64,000 bases of DNA from Callosobruchus maculatus (lineage: Eukaryota; Arthropoda; Insecta; Coleoptera; Chrysomelidae). Position numbers and translations under genes: made by a program. Shown piece by piece: positions 33,887-44,573 of this stretch; positions within the stretch are counted from its first letter, which is position 1; each line of letters begins with the position of its first letter. The stretch lies in the NCBI GenBank assembly GCA_951848785.1, contig CATOUR010000040.1, positions 1,116,001-1,180,000 on the forward strand, read 5' to 3'. The notes beneath the pieces are model-generated. The model searched no databases and was not told the DNA's origin. It saw nothing but the letters and a program-made list of their open reading frames with translations.

Positions 33887-34606
33887 TACGCTCACCACAA
33901 TATTTCACAATTATTGGTCTTAAAAACGTTAAATATCGCAAAAAACACCACCTTGACACTACCGTCAGTTTTCCACCAGCATTTTGACAGCTATTCATTT
34001 TCGGTATCAGCTAATCCATATAGCATCAAATGGGCGTGCGGTATCCCCTCTCTTTCCTTATCTAAGCACACAAAAGTACAAAAATCAAAAGAATAAAATT
34101 TAGACTAGATTACTAATTCACTTTGTAGGGATGGGCTTGAATTAGATTCTATCTTTGGATTCATTCATAACGGGATGCGCCGAAATAAAATGATGGCTTC
34201 GATTAGTTGCGAATCTCGGTCACAAACAGGATGAACTGTGATACCTATCAGATATAAAAATGTATTGCAACGAAAATGCTACTGGGTTAATTGCCTGTTT
34301 CAAGAATGTAAGTATCAATAAATTGAGTCACATTGTTAAACAATTTAGATCATCCCTAGTTTGCAGTTGAATCTCACTGACCTGCGCTGTAGCAGTATCG
34401 ATTGTCGATATCGACAAGATACCTATGACGTCAGCCCTTGTTTTAAGTCACGTGGAATAATTTGAATATATCCTTATATTATTTTGCAAACATCTTTTTT
34501 TGGCAGTCAGTAAAATCATGCTTTTTGTTTCCTACTGCTTCTTGATATGGTTTTCTTTACGCTATGTATACTCCCGAGACGATTTCACGACCTCTGCAAG
34601 TACCCT

Positions 34607-34689
34607 AATTGTGACTTGGACGCTTGGATGGATGAGTACATCACAGATTATGTATCTGTTCGGTGGAGTCACAATTCTAAACAGAGCAC
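34607..34689. other. Short spacer
   Basis: Between the P-type transposon and the RTE-like fragment. Nothing recognised. Confidence 0.4.
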
Positions 34690-35105
34690 TAACGATTCGT
34701 CATCATCATAATCACAATGCCTTAACATACAGGTTGTGAACTCGCAAAATGCATTAAGTCGGAGCTAGAGTATTGCTGACACGAATATTATCAGTAGTCT
34801 TGAGAACTGTAGCTCGCCATCGTTCGCGATTTACTGCCAGTTCCGTGGCGCTCTTGATACTCATATCCAGCAACTGTTTCGTCGTATCCACCCAGCGTGT
34901 AGAGGAATGGCCACGCCGCCGCCCACTCGAGGCATGACCCTGAACTACAAGTTCATATTATCGCTTCTGTGAATAAGTCCAAAGAATGTAAGCATTGTCG
35001 TACACAATGGAGGATAGTCTCTTAGGATTACCGAGCTCATTCAGTGTGGAAACGTTAGTTCGATGGGCGGTATAAGGAACTTTCAGGATTCTCCTCCACG
35101 TCCAC
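34690..35105 (-). pseudogene. RTE-like non-LTR 3' end
   Basis: On the minus strand it reproduces the C-terminal coding end and 3' tail of the RTE-like pseudogene at 21287-21640: FEMWTWRRILKVPYTAHR-like sequence, GNPKRLSSIV-like sequence, and the 3' tail GTTAAGGCATTGTGATTATG with ATG repeats at 34690-34725. Frameshifts and a changed segment are present. 5'-truncated near 35105. Confidence 0.8.
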
Positions 35106-35138
35106 ATTTCAAAAGCATCTGTGACTAACGATTAAACG

Positions 35139-36366
35139 ACTAAAAATCTAAAATCGTTATCTAGCTTCCTATCAGGACGAAAATCCGTATCATGTATATT
35201 TTGAGCATACTAATTACAAATCCGGCTGGTGTTTTGAGGTTCAGCCTCAGGTAACGACCATCAAAAATTTTCAGACCCTCAGATCTTCAAGTTCACCCTA
35301 AAAATCTAAAATCGTTATCTGGCTTCCTATCAGGACGAAAATTATTCGTATCATGTATATTTTGAGGATGTTCATTACAAATCCGGCCGATGTTTTGAGA
35401 TTCAGCCTCAGGTAACGACCATCAAAAATTTTCAGACCCTCAGATCTTCAAGTTCACCCTAAAAATCTAAAATCGTTGCCTGGCTTCCTATCAGGACAAA
35501 AACTCGTACCATGTATATTTTGAGGATGCTAATTACAAATCCGGCTGATGTTTTGAGGTTCAGCCTCAGATAACGAACATCAAAAATGTTCATACCCTCA
35601 GATCTTAAAGTTCATCCTAAAAATCTAAAACCGTTATTTGGCTTCCTATCAGGACAAAAACTCGTACCATGTATATTTTTAGGATGCTAATTACAGATCC
35701 GGCTGATGTTATGAGGTTCAACCTCAGGTAACGAACATCAAAAATGTTCAGACCATCAGATCTTCAAGTTTACCATAAACATCTAAAATCGTTATCTAGC
35801 TTCGTATCAGGACGAAAACTCATATCATAAATAGTTTGTAGATGCGAATTACAAATCCGGCCGATGTTTTGAGGTTCAGCCTCAGGTAACGAAAACACAA
35901 ATTTTCAGACCATCAGATCTTCAAATTTACCTTAAAAACCTAAAATCGCTGTCTGGCTTCCTATCAGGACGAAAATTGGTATCATGTATATCTTGAGTAT
36001 GCTAATTACAAATCTGGCCGATGTTTTGAGGTTCAGCCTCAGGTAAAGAACATCAAAAATGTTCAGACCCTCAGATCTTCAAGTTCACCCTAAAAATCTA
36101 AAATCGTCGTCTGGCTTCCTATCAGGACAAAAACTCGTACCATGTATATTTTGAGGATGCTAATTACAAATCCGGCTGATGTTATGAGGTTCAACCTCAG
36201 GTACCTACCTAACGAACATCAAAAATGTTCAGACCATCAGATCTTCAAGTTTACTATAAACATCTAAAATCGTTACCTAGCTTCGTATCAGGACGAAAAC
36301 TCATATCATATATAATTTGAGGATGCTAATTACAAATCCGGCCGATGTTTTGAGGTTCAGCCCCAG
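35139..36366. repeat. ~158-bp tandem satellite, about eight monomers
   Basis: Monomers begin at about 35139, 35299, 35459, 35616, 35772, 35932, 36090 and 36252, each opening with a CTAAAAATCTAAAATCGTT variant. Each contains GGCTTCCTATCAGGAC, GCTAATTACAAATCCGGC and GAGGTTCAGCCTCAGGTAAC. Monomers starting 35616 and 36090, and those at 35772 and 36252, are closer to each other than to their neighbours. That gives a three-monomer (~475-bp) higher-order period. Confidence 0.93.
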
Positions 36367-36720
36367 GCAGTGGCGTACACACGGGGGGGTTGTCGGGACT
36401 CGAACCCCCTCCCATGGGCTTGGAATATTAGCTAAAATTTTATTTATACGTACCAAACTTCCTATTCTAAATGACTTGGTGTTAACACCAAAATCAGTCG
36501 CAGTGACTTTTGGCGGTACACGACGGAGTCAGTATTATAACGGACCTTTGGTCCCTTACTAGCAATATGTCATATTTGGCGATACCCCTCAGCACTTATG
36601 GATGGCACGCCAATGGTTATTTTCGAAACTGCCTCTGATATGGTGACATGATATACTGGTTGCCTAAGAGTGTTACTGGTCTTCAGTATTTGCGAATGAG
36701 TGGCGATGCACTGTGTAGCT
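36367..36720. other. No recognisable gene; possible transposon terminus
   Basis: Begins with CAGTGGCGTACACACGGGGG, a string that resembles terminal sequence of some insect DNA transposons. No matching right end was found. The rest is unassigned. Confidence 0.35.
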
Positions 36721-37283
36721 TGGCTCTCTACCAATGAGAGTGTCGGAAAAAAAGCATCTCATACCGTCCGCTTTCTGGACGAGATGGCGGTACGTAGTTG
36801 TTGGGTTCGCCATCGTGGCGGCCCCTAAAGCGGTTCTCGCTACATTTTTAAGTGATGAGAAGCGGAAGTCTTTAGAAAGGGAACTAGACAGAGAAATCCG
36901 CTCGAAAAATACGCTTCGGTATTTCAGTCAGAAGTGTACGCCATCCTTCATTGTGCAAGGATAAATAATGAGCGGTCCTACAATATCGCGATACTTACAG
37001 ATAGTCATGCCACACTTAGAGCACTAGAATGTCCCAAAGTTACGTCTGCTGTAGACTGGGAATATCTACAAGAACTGGGAAGACTGGGAGAACACAACAA
37101 ATTCAGGACACTCAGGCCTAAGTGGCAATGAAAGGGCGGATGGGTTAGCAAGATTGGGCTCGTCTGCTCTATACATTGGAGCAGAACCCGCCCTGGGGGT
37201 GCCTAAAAGCACAATCAGACACCAGGTCGTAGAATGGATGAAACATCAGCACAAGGAGCATAGGAACGTATTGCCTGGATATG
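36720..37283 (+). pseudogene. RNase H region of R1/I-like non-LTR, left part
   Basis: Overlapping short frames trace one decayed ORF2: FLSDEKRKSLERELDRE, the SEVYAILHCARI-like core, ILTDSHATLRALECPKVTSA and IGAEPALGVPKSTIRHQVVEW. The segment order equals residues 900-1120 of the intact ORF2 at 6588-10223, but the family is different. The first RNase H motif (TDGS) is lost and several frameshifts are present. It is interrupted at about 37283 by another element and resumes at 37983. Confidence 0.75.
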
Positions 37284-37983
37284 ATAACAATAATAATAAT
37301 CGCTTTGTTTCCCAGATAAAACATAAATATCTTAATGCTTACTTGGCATGCCTGCCATATTAATAATAATTAGGGAAGACCTCAAGGGCAGAGTTCACAC
37401 AAAGTGGTCTTCCACTCAACCCTTGGTGTAAATCAATACAAGTAAACGTAAACTATGTCCAACGCTTCTATAACTAAAACCTTAACGAGTAGCCACAACA
37501 AAACACAAAGACAGTCATAACTTTAGCGATATGGTCATACAAATCTTTCAGATCTACATACTTCTACTTATCTACAGCAAAGATACAATAACTTATTATA
37601 ATTACTTATTAATACTTTTGCAGAAAATAGTTCACAACAACTTTTTTGAACCTACAGCAGTTAAATGACTTAAAGATGTCTGGTATAGAATTATAAAATC
37701 GGTAGATGCTAAATCTAAAACACCTTTTAAACAATGTCATTTTATGACAAGGAGCTAATATTGAGTTCTTATTTCTAGTATTTACATCATGTATACTTGA
37801 ATTAAAGGATATTTTATTGTAAAGGTAGAGGGGTGTCTTAAAAATTAATATTTTATGAAATAAACAAAGAGCGTTAACAGTGTTCATGGAAAAACATTCA
37901 TAAAAGTTCCATCCAAGAAAACAGCTGAAACACTGCTCTCTTTGAGTAGGAGTGAGCTTTGAATAACTACAGGTCTCTTCACG
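37283..37983 (-). mobile_element. Jockey-like 3' fragment inserted in RNase H pseudogene
   Basis: Minus-strand insertion with a (ATT)n tail at its 3' end (37284-37299). Coding similarity lies at 37980-37609: TQREQCFSCF, FYECFSMNTVNALCLFHKI, ISFNSSIHDVNTRNKNSIL and FRFSIYRFYNSIPDIFKS, the C-terminal region of Jockey-like RTs. About 310 bp of 3' UTR follow. Sequence on both sides belongs to one older element, so this insertion is younger. Confidence 0.75.
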
Positions 37984-38290
37984 AGACATTGTGGCCTGAA
38001 GGAACACCTGAATAAATTGAGACTCTACAATGGAGACGTCAACTGCAAACTATGTGGTAGAGGGACTGAGTCAGCCCTACATGTGCTCTGTGAGTGCGAA
38101 GCGCTAAATCACAAGAGACAACAGCTCTTTGGGAAGCTCACGCTAAGACCAATGTAGTACAGCTCAGCACCAGGACCAGTAGGAAAACTGCATAATTTTA
38201 TGCAGGGGTCTAGATTGCTGGAGTGGATACTCTAAATGAGAGAATTTATAATACAATAGGCCTTAAGGCTTCACTATTGATGAAGACAGC
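37983..38290 (+). pseudogene. RNase H non-LTR, right part with zinc finger
   Basis: Reads RHCGLKEHLNKLRLYNGD and then CKLCGRGTESALHVLCECE, the C-terminal CCHC finger of R1/I-like ORF2, followed by HKRQQLFGKLTLRPM and a stop near 38157. It completes the element interrupted at 37283. Its 3' UTR probably ends near 38320 in an A-run and ATTTAATAAA. Confidence 0.75.
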
Positions 38291-38319
38291 ATGGTCGGAT
38301 GGCTCCTGGAAAAAAAATA

Positions 38320-38875
38320 TTTAATAAACGCTTGTTTTGCCTTTGATACATAAATAACTATTCTGCACTGCCGACTGAAAATAAGTTCCAAGCACTACTA
38401 GGCCGCGTCTAAGCGTAACAATTTGCGTTTTACGTTTTCAGTGTGGAATATGGAAATTTTGGGAGCATTTTTGTTTGATTTCCGATACTATACGGTATTT
38501 TGTCAATAGAGCTTTGGTATTTTGTTTTCTTTTGTTTGGTTTTATATGTTCGTTCCACTCATTTTGCAATTATAAGTGCATATTATCTGTTATGCATTGT
38601 GGTGACGAGATAGCAAGTGATTATTTAAAATATCATTACAGGACTCAATGTGATATTGTCGATATATATAGAATCCAGCAGGCAATATACAAATATATCG
38701 ATGGCTCTGCTAGCTACCGCATTACATAGACGTCCCTCCAGTTTTCTGAAAAACTCTATCCAAAACACAATCCACAATCACAATCGGTTATTGAATTTTC
38801 CAGAGCATTGGAGAGTGGACTGTGTTCCCCGAATAACTGCAGCAGCTTCTGTAATTCGCGCTAATAATAAATTCA
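38320..38875. other. No recognisable feature
   Basis: Short unsupported ORFs only. No repeat structure seen. Confidence 0.4.
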
Positions 38876-39657
38876 TCAACAGTATTCACTTCTGTTTGAT
38901 ACACTAAACGTTTCATTTTGCCCTACAAAATAATCACAAGGGGTTAAGTCTGGCGATCGTGGAGGCCACGCTATTGGTCCATTACGTCCTATCCACCTAT
39001 TCGGAAATGTCACATTCAAGTAATCTCGCACTTCGCGTCTAAAGTGGGGTGGCGCACCGTCATGCACATTGACTGTCTGATATTCAAAGGAACATCTTTC
39101 AGTAATGTTGGCAAAGTGTTTTGCAGAAATTCCAGATACTGCAAGCCATCCATCCGAGGTTGTAGAATAAAAGGTCCAATAAGCACATACCATTGACCAT
39201 GCCAGCCCAGACATTTACCGAGAATGTTTGTTGGAAATGAGATCGCCGAATAGCATGAGGATTTTCCACTGACCACATATATTACTGTGTAGAACTGGTA
39301 CCTGCGTCGCCACTACCCCAGTACTTGTCGTAGGATCCTCCTCGACGAGATTTATGATGTCCTCTAAGTGCGGTCCTGTCAGAGGCGTCTTACAGTTAAA
39401 AGTACGGTTTACGATGTCTTCTTCAATTTGGACTAACGAGTTTGTCTAGGTCCTCCAGCGTGTCTACCGCGATGTGGATTCAGACATCCTGTGTCTCTAG
39501 CTCTTTGCACAAGCGAGACAAATCGACGAGGTGCAGGGTGAGTACGGTTAGGGAAACGATCAGCATACACTCGCGAAGCCGCAGCGGCATTTTGACCACA
39601 TTCACCGTCCATTAATATCATGTCCACCAGTTCATTATTGTTATAAGCGTGCGCCAT
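38876..39657 (-). pseudogene. Mariner-like transposase relic with DUF4817 helix
   Basis: The ATG at 39657 opens a 74-codon frame (MAHAYNNNELVDMILMDG...YADRFPNRTHPAP) matching the DUF4817 helix-turn-helix found at the start of a mariner-related transposase group, ending GRHAGGPRQTR. Decayed pieces of the second helix region (VEEDPTTSTGVVATQVPV) follow. The catalytic domain is rearranged but shows SVNVWAGMVNG, VHDGAPPHFRREVRDYL and GPIAWPPRSPDLTPCDYF. The first catalytic Asp block is deleted and there are several frameshifts. No TIR was located. Confidence 0.85.
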
Positions 39658-39719
39658 TGTTGTTGTTTTTAAAGTCCGAAAATTATACTGAAATATATCA
39701 TCAAACCCTTCACCTATTT

Positions 39720-40265
39720 AGTCAGCCTTTCCTTTTGTTGTGGAGAATTTCCTCAAATTCTTAAGAAAAGCCAAGTGACTCCTGTCTATAAAAGAGGCGA
39801 TCTTTCATCTATCACTAATTATAGACAGTGTCAGTATCATCTTGTTTTTCAAAACTCTTTGAGTATTGCTTTCTGGATAGGCTCGTCTTGTTTCTTGACA
39901 AGCAGTGTATTCTCCCCGAAAATCAACATGGTTTCCGTAGTGGAAAATCTAAAATCACCGCCATTCACTGTTTCTTTGAGACAGTAATAGATTATGTCGA
40001 GGCTGCCGAATGCCCTGTTGGGATATTTTGCGATCTCAGCAGAGCGTTTGACTGTGTTGATCATGATATATTGCTCGATAAGCTTGTTCGAATTGGAATA
40101 TGTGACTCTTCTTATCTTTGGATTAAATCGTTTTTGAGTAGTAGAAGTCAATATGTCTCTATGGCTTATAGACAAGATAATGTAATCCAACAATTAAAAT
40201 CAAGTACTACCACCATCAGTGTAGGCGTGCCACAGGGTTCTGTGTTGGGACCGATCTTGTTTAGT
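39720..40265 (+). pseudogene. Jockey-like RT fragment (fingers and palm)
   Basis: Reads PQILKKSQVTPVYKRGDLSS, then in the adjacent frame LVLFLDKQCILPENQHGFRS, IFCDLSRAFDCVDHDILL (motif A) and ISVGVPQGSVLGPILFSLY (motif B). One frameshift lies near 39830. The fragment stops abruptly at about 40265, before the YADD motif, and joins unrelated sequence. Truncated at both ends. Confidence 0.82.
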
Positions 40266-41230
40266 TTATACACCCTCGAACACTATGCGACAGCAACGCG
40301 ACGTATGACCCGAGTATGACGAACTGCCTATTTTCTCACAGGTACCGTTAACGCGTGGCGCTATTTTGTTCTGATATGACAATACATGGTCATCTCATTG
40401 CCCAGGGAGCAGGTATGGACTTGAGAATTGAGGATTTCTTTAGCGGTCAGTATCTTGTTTTCTCTAAATGTTTCGTTTATATGTTACTGGGAAAAACACT
40501 CAAGTGTTTGTTGTTCATAGATTTGAGTATACTAATTTTTTAGTTTTTCAGCCTCCATTTAAGAAAAAATATATATTGCGTTTTATTACATTCTTTTTTT
40601 ACTATTAAAACAAAAAATAATGTCATAGCGTGAAATTCTAATGCAACTACAAAATTTTCAAAATGCCGGAATTAAAATTCATAAAAAGTGGCAAATTTTC
40701 GAGCCTCAAAAATGGCAATAGCTGTCACAAAAATAATCCAAATAATTTCAAACTTTACTGTCATGAAGAGGTTTTTGTGCTCTATCTTCTGGTTCCCTTT
40801 TGGTGCAAATCTATGATTCAGTGGTGGGAAAAGGTGGGGATTACTCGGAAAAATAATCATATAACTTACATTTTTTGTTCAGAATATGAGTCAAGATGTG
40901 ATTTTGCCTTGGAGATGATACCTAATTTCGGTAAAGTTTGCCGGACTTTTTTGTGCTCATATAACCTAAAAATTTTATCATGTCAAACAAAACTGTCAAT
41001 TTTATGACGTTTCTCTCTTATAGATATCACAACTTGGAGTATGTATAGGTTTTTATGACCCTTTTGAAAATAGTGCAAGTCCATTTCTGAAAAAACAAAA
41101 TCCTGAAACGTAGACCACTAAACTAGCTTTTATTTAATGTCGCTTACTCTAAAAGTAATATAGTACAAGATTATAATAAATCAAATATTTATTCGAAAGG
41201 GTAATATTTCCAGAGAGAAATATAAACTTC
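40266..41230. other. AT-rich region without recognised genes
   Basis: No supported ORF or repeat. Two complementary 60-110-codon frames at 40663-41007 match nothing I know. Confidence 0.4.
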
Positions 41231-41880
41231 AAAAGCGTTTTTCTCCAAAACAGGAAAATGTTACTTAGGCACTTCTTGCATTGCCATATACATATCGACT
41301 TGCATCTATACAAAACCCATAGTGACATTCATAGCTATCTCACACAGAATATGCATAAACTAAATATACCTAAACAACGACTTCAAACATCTAGAAATGG
41401 CTCTAACTACTATTGCATCAAATTCTATAATATTTTACCAGAATCTTTCAAAAATCATGAGTTGTTTAAGAAAAAGCTTAAGTCATACCTATTAAACAAA
41501 GCGTTTTATATCTACGAAGAATTTCTGAGCCATAATTTCAGCGAATCTAAATAGTGGTTCTGTATATTTTTGTTTTAATTTACACACTGTATCTGTTAAT
41601 GTGTGTCTGTTTGTTTTTTATAGGTTTATATCGGTTTTTTATAAAATTTTATCAATAATAGTGTATATATCTTTCTTTTATTTACATACTGTATCCTGAC
41701 AATGTGTGTCTGTCTGTTTTTTTTTGTATAGAATTATCTGGGCGTTTTAAATAATTTTATTATAATAGTGACGACTTGTCAATAATCTTGGACTATAGAC
41801 TCTTTATTGTGACTTGTGTGAACACGTAAGTGTATTTTAACACCAATAAGTAAATAAAAAAAATAAATAAATTGCCATTA
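41230..41880 (+). pseudogene. CR1/Jockey-like non-LTR 3' end
   Basis: A 98-codon open piece at 41258-41554 has the C-terminal signature HSYLTQNMHKLNIPKQRLQT, IKFYNILPESFKN and KLKSYLLNKAFYIYEEFL. About 320 bp of 3' UTR end in CAATAAGTAAATAAAAAAAATAAATAAA-like sequence near 41870. Only the last ~100 codons survive. Family differs from that at 10440-11370. Confidence 0.78.
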
Positions 41881-43396
41881 TATTCCTATTACCCCGCTTA
41901 TGGAAGCACGGTGCACGACGAAGCTGCACCATTTTTGTGGAAAACACTGGATACAAAAGCATTAGCGCTTCCACTCAATTTGGGTATATTTGTCACGTTA
42001 CGTGGTTTGAATATAAACATTCTGTTAAACTGGTTATAGTACGCTTTACTATGGAAAGCTTCACGCCAGAGCTGTATGGATGCAGCTGATCGGTTCAGTT
42101 GCGAAGGTACAATTGAAGGCTCCAATGCAAGAAGTGCCCAAGTCATATTTTTCTGTTTTAGAAAAAAACGCTTTTAAAGTTTAGTGACGTACTTACCAAG
42201 ATTTTCTTTTCAAAAATAACCTTACATACAGAAAAATCTGTCATTCTGTCAAAGACTTACGCTTGGATTCAATGGGACGTTACACTTAGCATTCCTCAAA
42301 TACAGCGATGTTTTATCCAATGGGAAGTGTATAGTTGGTAACGAATTATATCGAATTGTCGATTCAACTACAAGATGTCATTGGATTCCAATGAATGATT
42401 CAATGGCAGCCTGTCGTTGAATCCAATCTGTGTTTGGTAATTGACTCTAAACTACTTTCTTTTCCTTTGACCAACAGATTTTAATGCGAGGACAGCTGAT
42501 TGGTTCGTTTGGATGTTTAATTGTGTGATTTTGTATGAAGTGATAAGGAGCATGATATAAGAAATAGACATAAGCCTGCACCAGTTGTTGCATTATTACC
42601 TGAAATATACCTATCTGACTAAACTAAATACCTACATTCAAATGTGGGTGTTAGCTCTTCCCAATTTCTCAGTAGGTCCTCCATTTAATATATAAATGGA
42701 CACATTTAAATCACACAATTGCTGATGCAATACGCAAAACCGCGAGATGACACAACACGGCTAACACCAAAACAACAGAACGGAACAACCTCGTCCATGT
42801 TGGCGGATTCGCGGCGATAGTAACACTGAGATGATCCTCCTATTCTTTATTCTTTCTTGAATCGAGATATCTATCCCGCCGAATACTGACAATAGTTCAG
42901 CGAATGACAAGGGCCATTGAAACAAAATTAATTTTTATCAGATGAATTTCAGTTTTGCTTTATATGTAAAAATTTTTAGGTTATATCAGCATAAAACAGG
43001 ATTTTCCTGAACAAACACAATATTATCGATAATACTAAAAAAACCAACTTACCTGTATTTCTAACTTGCTAGATCGTGGCTTCTATAACTTAAATGAATT
43101 TATGGACTACTACAATGGTCCTGATAAACCATCTGTATCTGTGTAATCTTGTTACGTTATGCACCTATTCTCTTTACGTTTGTATTTGAATGTATTTGCT
43201 TTGTCTTTTTTACTCTATTTAACATAAATTGTCTCTGTTTTAACTGTGACGTATCCAATATCTCAGCTTGTAGATTTTACTGGATGAATAAACTATCTAA
43301 CTATCTATCTATTCTCTAAGGTATATGCTAAGGTGCATACAGACATGGTACGACCGTTAACTGAGCAATAGTCGTTGATTGTGATTTTTGTTTCAG
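41880..43396. other. Probable intron of the host gene
   Basis: No ORF or element recognised with confidence. It lies immediately upstream of the splice acceptor of the host exon, so it is probably intronic. The upstream exon is not visible in the window. Confidence 0.45.
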
Positions 43397-43551
43397 GGGC
43401 CTACACACCTATCAAACACTTATCCGTAAGAAGTCTCCTGCCGGACATCGAGCACTTCATGACGTACGAAGGGTCAACGACCCATCCGGGCTGCTGGGAG
43501 ACTACAGTGTGGGTCATTCTCAATAAGCCTATCTACATCACTAAACATGAG
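43397..43551 (+). CDS. Carbonic anhydrase-related protein (CA10/11 type), one internal exon
   Basis: 155-bp exon between a pyrimidine-rich acceptor (TTTTTGTTTCAG) and the donor GAG/GTAGGT. It enters with two bases completing a codon and leaves in phase 0. The peptide includes LSVRSLLPDIEHFMTYEGST, then HPGCWETTVWVILNKPIYIT. This is the conserved stretch of the carbonic anhydrase fold that in CA10/CA11-type proteins reads similarly (YNGS..., PPC-ETATW, NKPVYITR). These proteins are secreted, catalytically inactive relatives that bind neurexin in vertebrates. Neighbouring exons are outside the window or lost among long introns. It is the only host gene I can support. Confidence 0.85.
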
Positions 43552-43980
43552 GTAGGTATTGGTAATACATCCTGTATACAGGGTATCCAGTTAGTGTGTA
43601 ATTCTTCGATATCTCGCAAGGTATACCTGATAGAAGAAAATGTCAAATATAAAAGTTATTTGGTTACTTAGGACGCATATTCTAAAAATATTTCGAAATA
43701 TACAGGGTGTTGCGGGAAAGTAGGATAGCGATCAACTTGATTTTTTTATATGCAACTATAACTTTATCTTGAATTCTTCTAGTTTCCATCATTGATCTCT
43801 ATTCAACCCTTAAATAGTTTTGAGATCGACTGCGACGTTGCTAAGTTATAATTTATTTTCTATTAATTTCCGGATTTTCAAGGTCGCAAGTAATACATCC
43901 AAATTGATATATTCCTTCAACTTTTCTCAATAATGTCATACAGCGAGTTACTTGAATATTAAGTGGATATTATCTTGGAT
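43552..43980. repeat. Intronic repeat modules with ACAGGGT ends
   Basis: Right after the host exon come TGTATACAGGGTATCCAGTT (43573) and TATACAGGGTGTTGCGGGAA (43702), module starts like those in the fold-back elements. No gene seen. This is intron sequence colonised by that repeat class. Confidence 0.5.
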
Positions 43981-43989
43981 GTTACCAGC

Positions 43990-44573
43990 AACTTGTATCT
44001 ACAGGGTGTTTTTGGCAGAATTTTAAATTACGGCAATTTGAAGGTCATTTTACTTTGTTTTTTTAAATGTAACACCCTGTATTTTTTATTTTAAATCGAA
44101 ATACCTACTAATATCCTATCTCGCCTTGTGATATTTTTTCCGCGTTTGCGACGTTGCCAAGTTATAAATTATTCTTCCAAATTTTTAAACAAATATCCCC
44201 GATTTTAATTTATTTTAAATAGAATCCTCTGCCTATTTTTATTGAAATGAATTGCGCATGTCGAATTTAGTAAGGTGTCACAATTTCAAAATTTTGTTTC
44301 TATTAATTACTGAGATACGGCAACACCGATTTTTCAGTAAACAGTACCGGAACGCTTAAATATTTCCAAAACTGCCACAGCTGGAACGGTGAAATTCAAT
44401 ACTTGGGGGTTTTTGCACATACAGAATTCAAAAACGCTAACATCAGTGTTGATTGATAAAAACAAAATTTTGAAATTGTGAGATCTTACTAAATTCGACA
44501 TGCGCAATTCATTGCAATAAAAATAAGTAGAGGATTCTATTTAAAATAAATTAAAATCGGGAATATTTGTTGG
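43990..44573. mobile_element. Fold-back element, right terminus missing
   Basis: The left terminus is TACAGGGTGTTTTTGGCAGA near 44001. Inverted arms 44204-44345 and 44450-44572 are almost identical and contain GAATTGCGCATGTCGAATTT. The right arm stops at 44572 exactly where the next palindrome begins, while the left arm continues outwards for 200 bp. The right end was therefore probably lost when the neighbour inserted. Confidence 0.7.

Larger units (their letters stand above)
28453..34606 (-). mobile_element. Complete P-type (THAP9-like) transposon, 6.15 kb
   Basis: The termini are perfect 13-bp inverted repeats, AGGGTACTTGCAG (28453-28465 and complement at 34594-34606). A subterminal inverted pair follows, CTTAGA(C/T)AAGGAAAGAGAG, at about 28726-28745 and 34046-34066. 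A three-exon transposase gene lies on the minus strand. Both ends match the 807-bp derivative at 48880-49686, which confirms the boundaries independently. No direct target duplication is visible. The flanks are instead inverted (CACAAT / AATTGTG), so the locus may have been rearranged or the repeat may be longer. Confidence 0.9.

Noticed and set aside
28445..34614. 8-bp direct target duplication around the P-type transposon
   Set aside because: The flanks are complementary rather than duplicated; no direct repeat is present.
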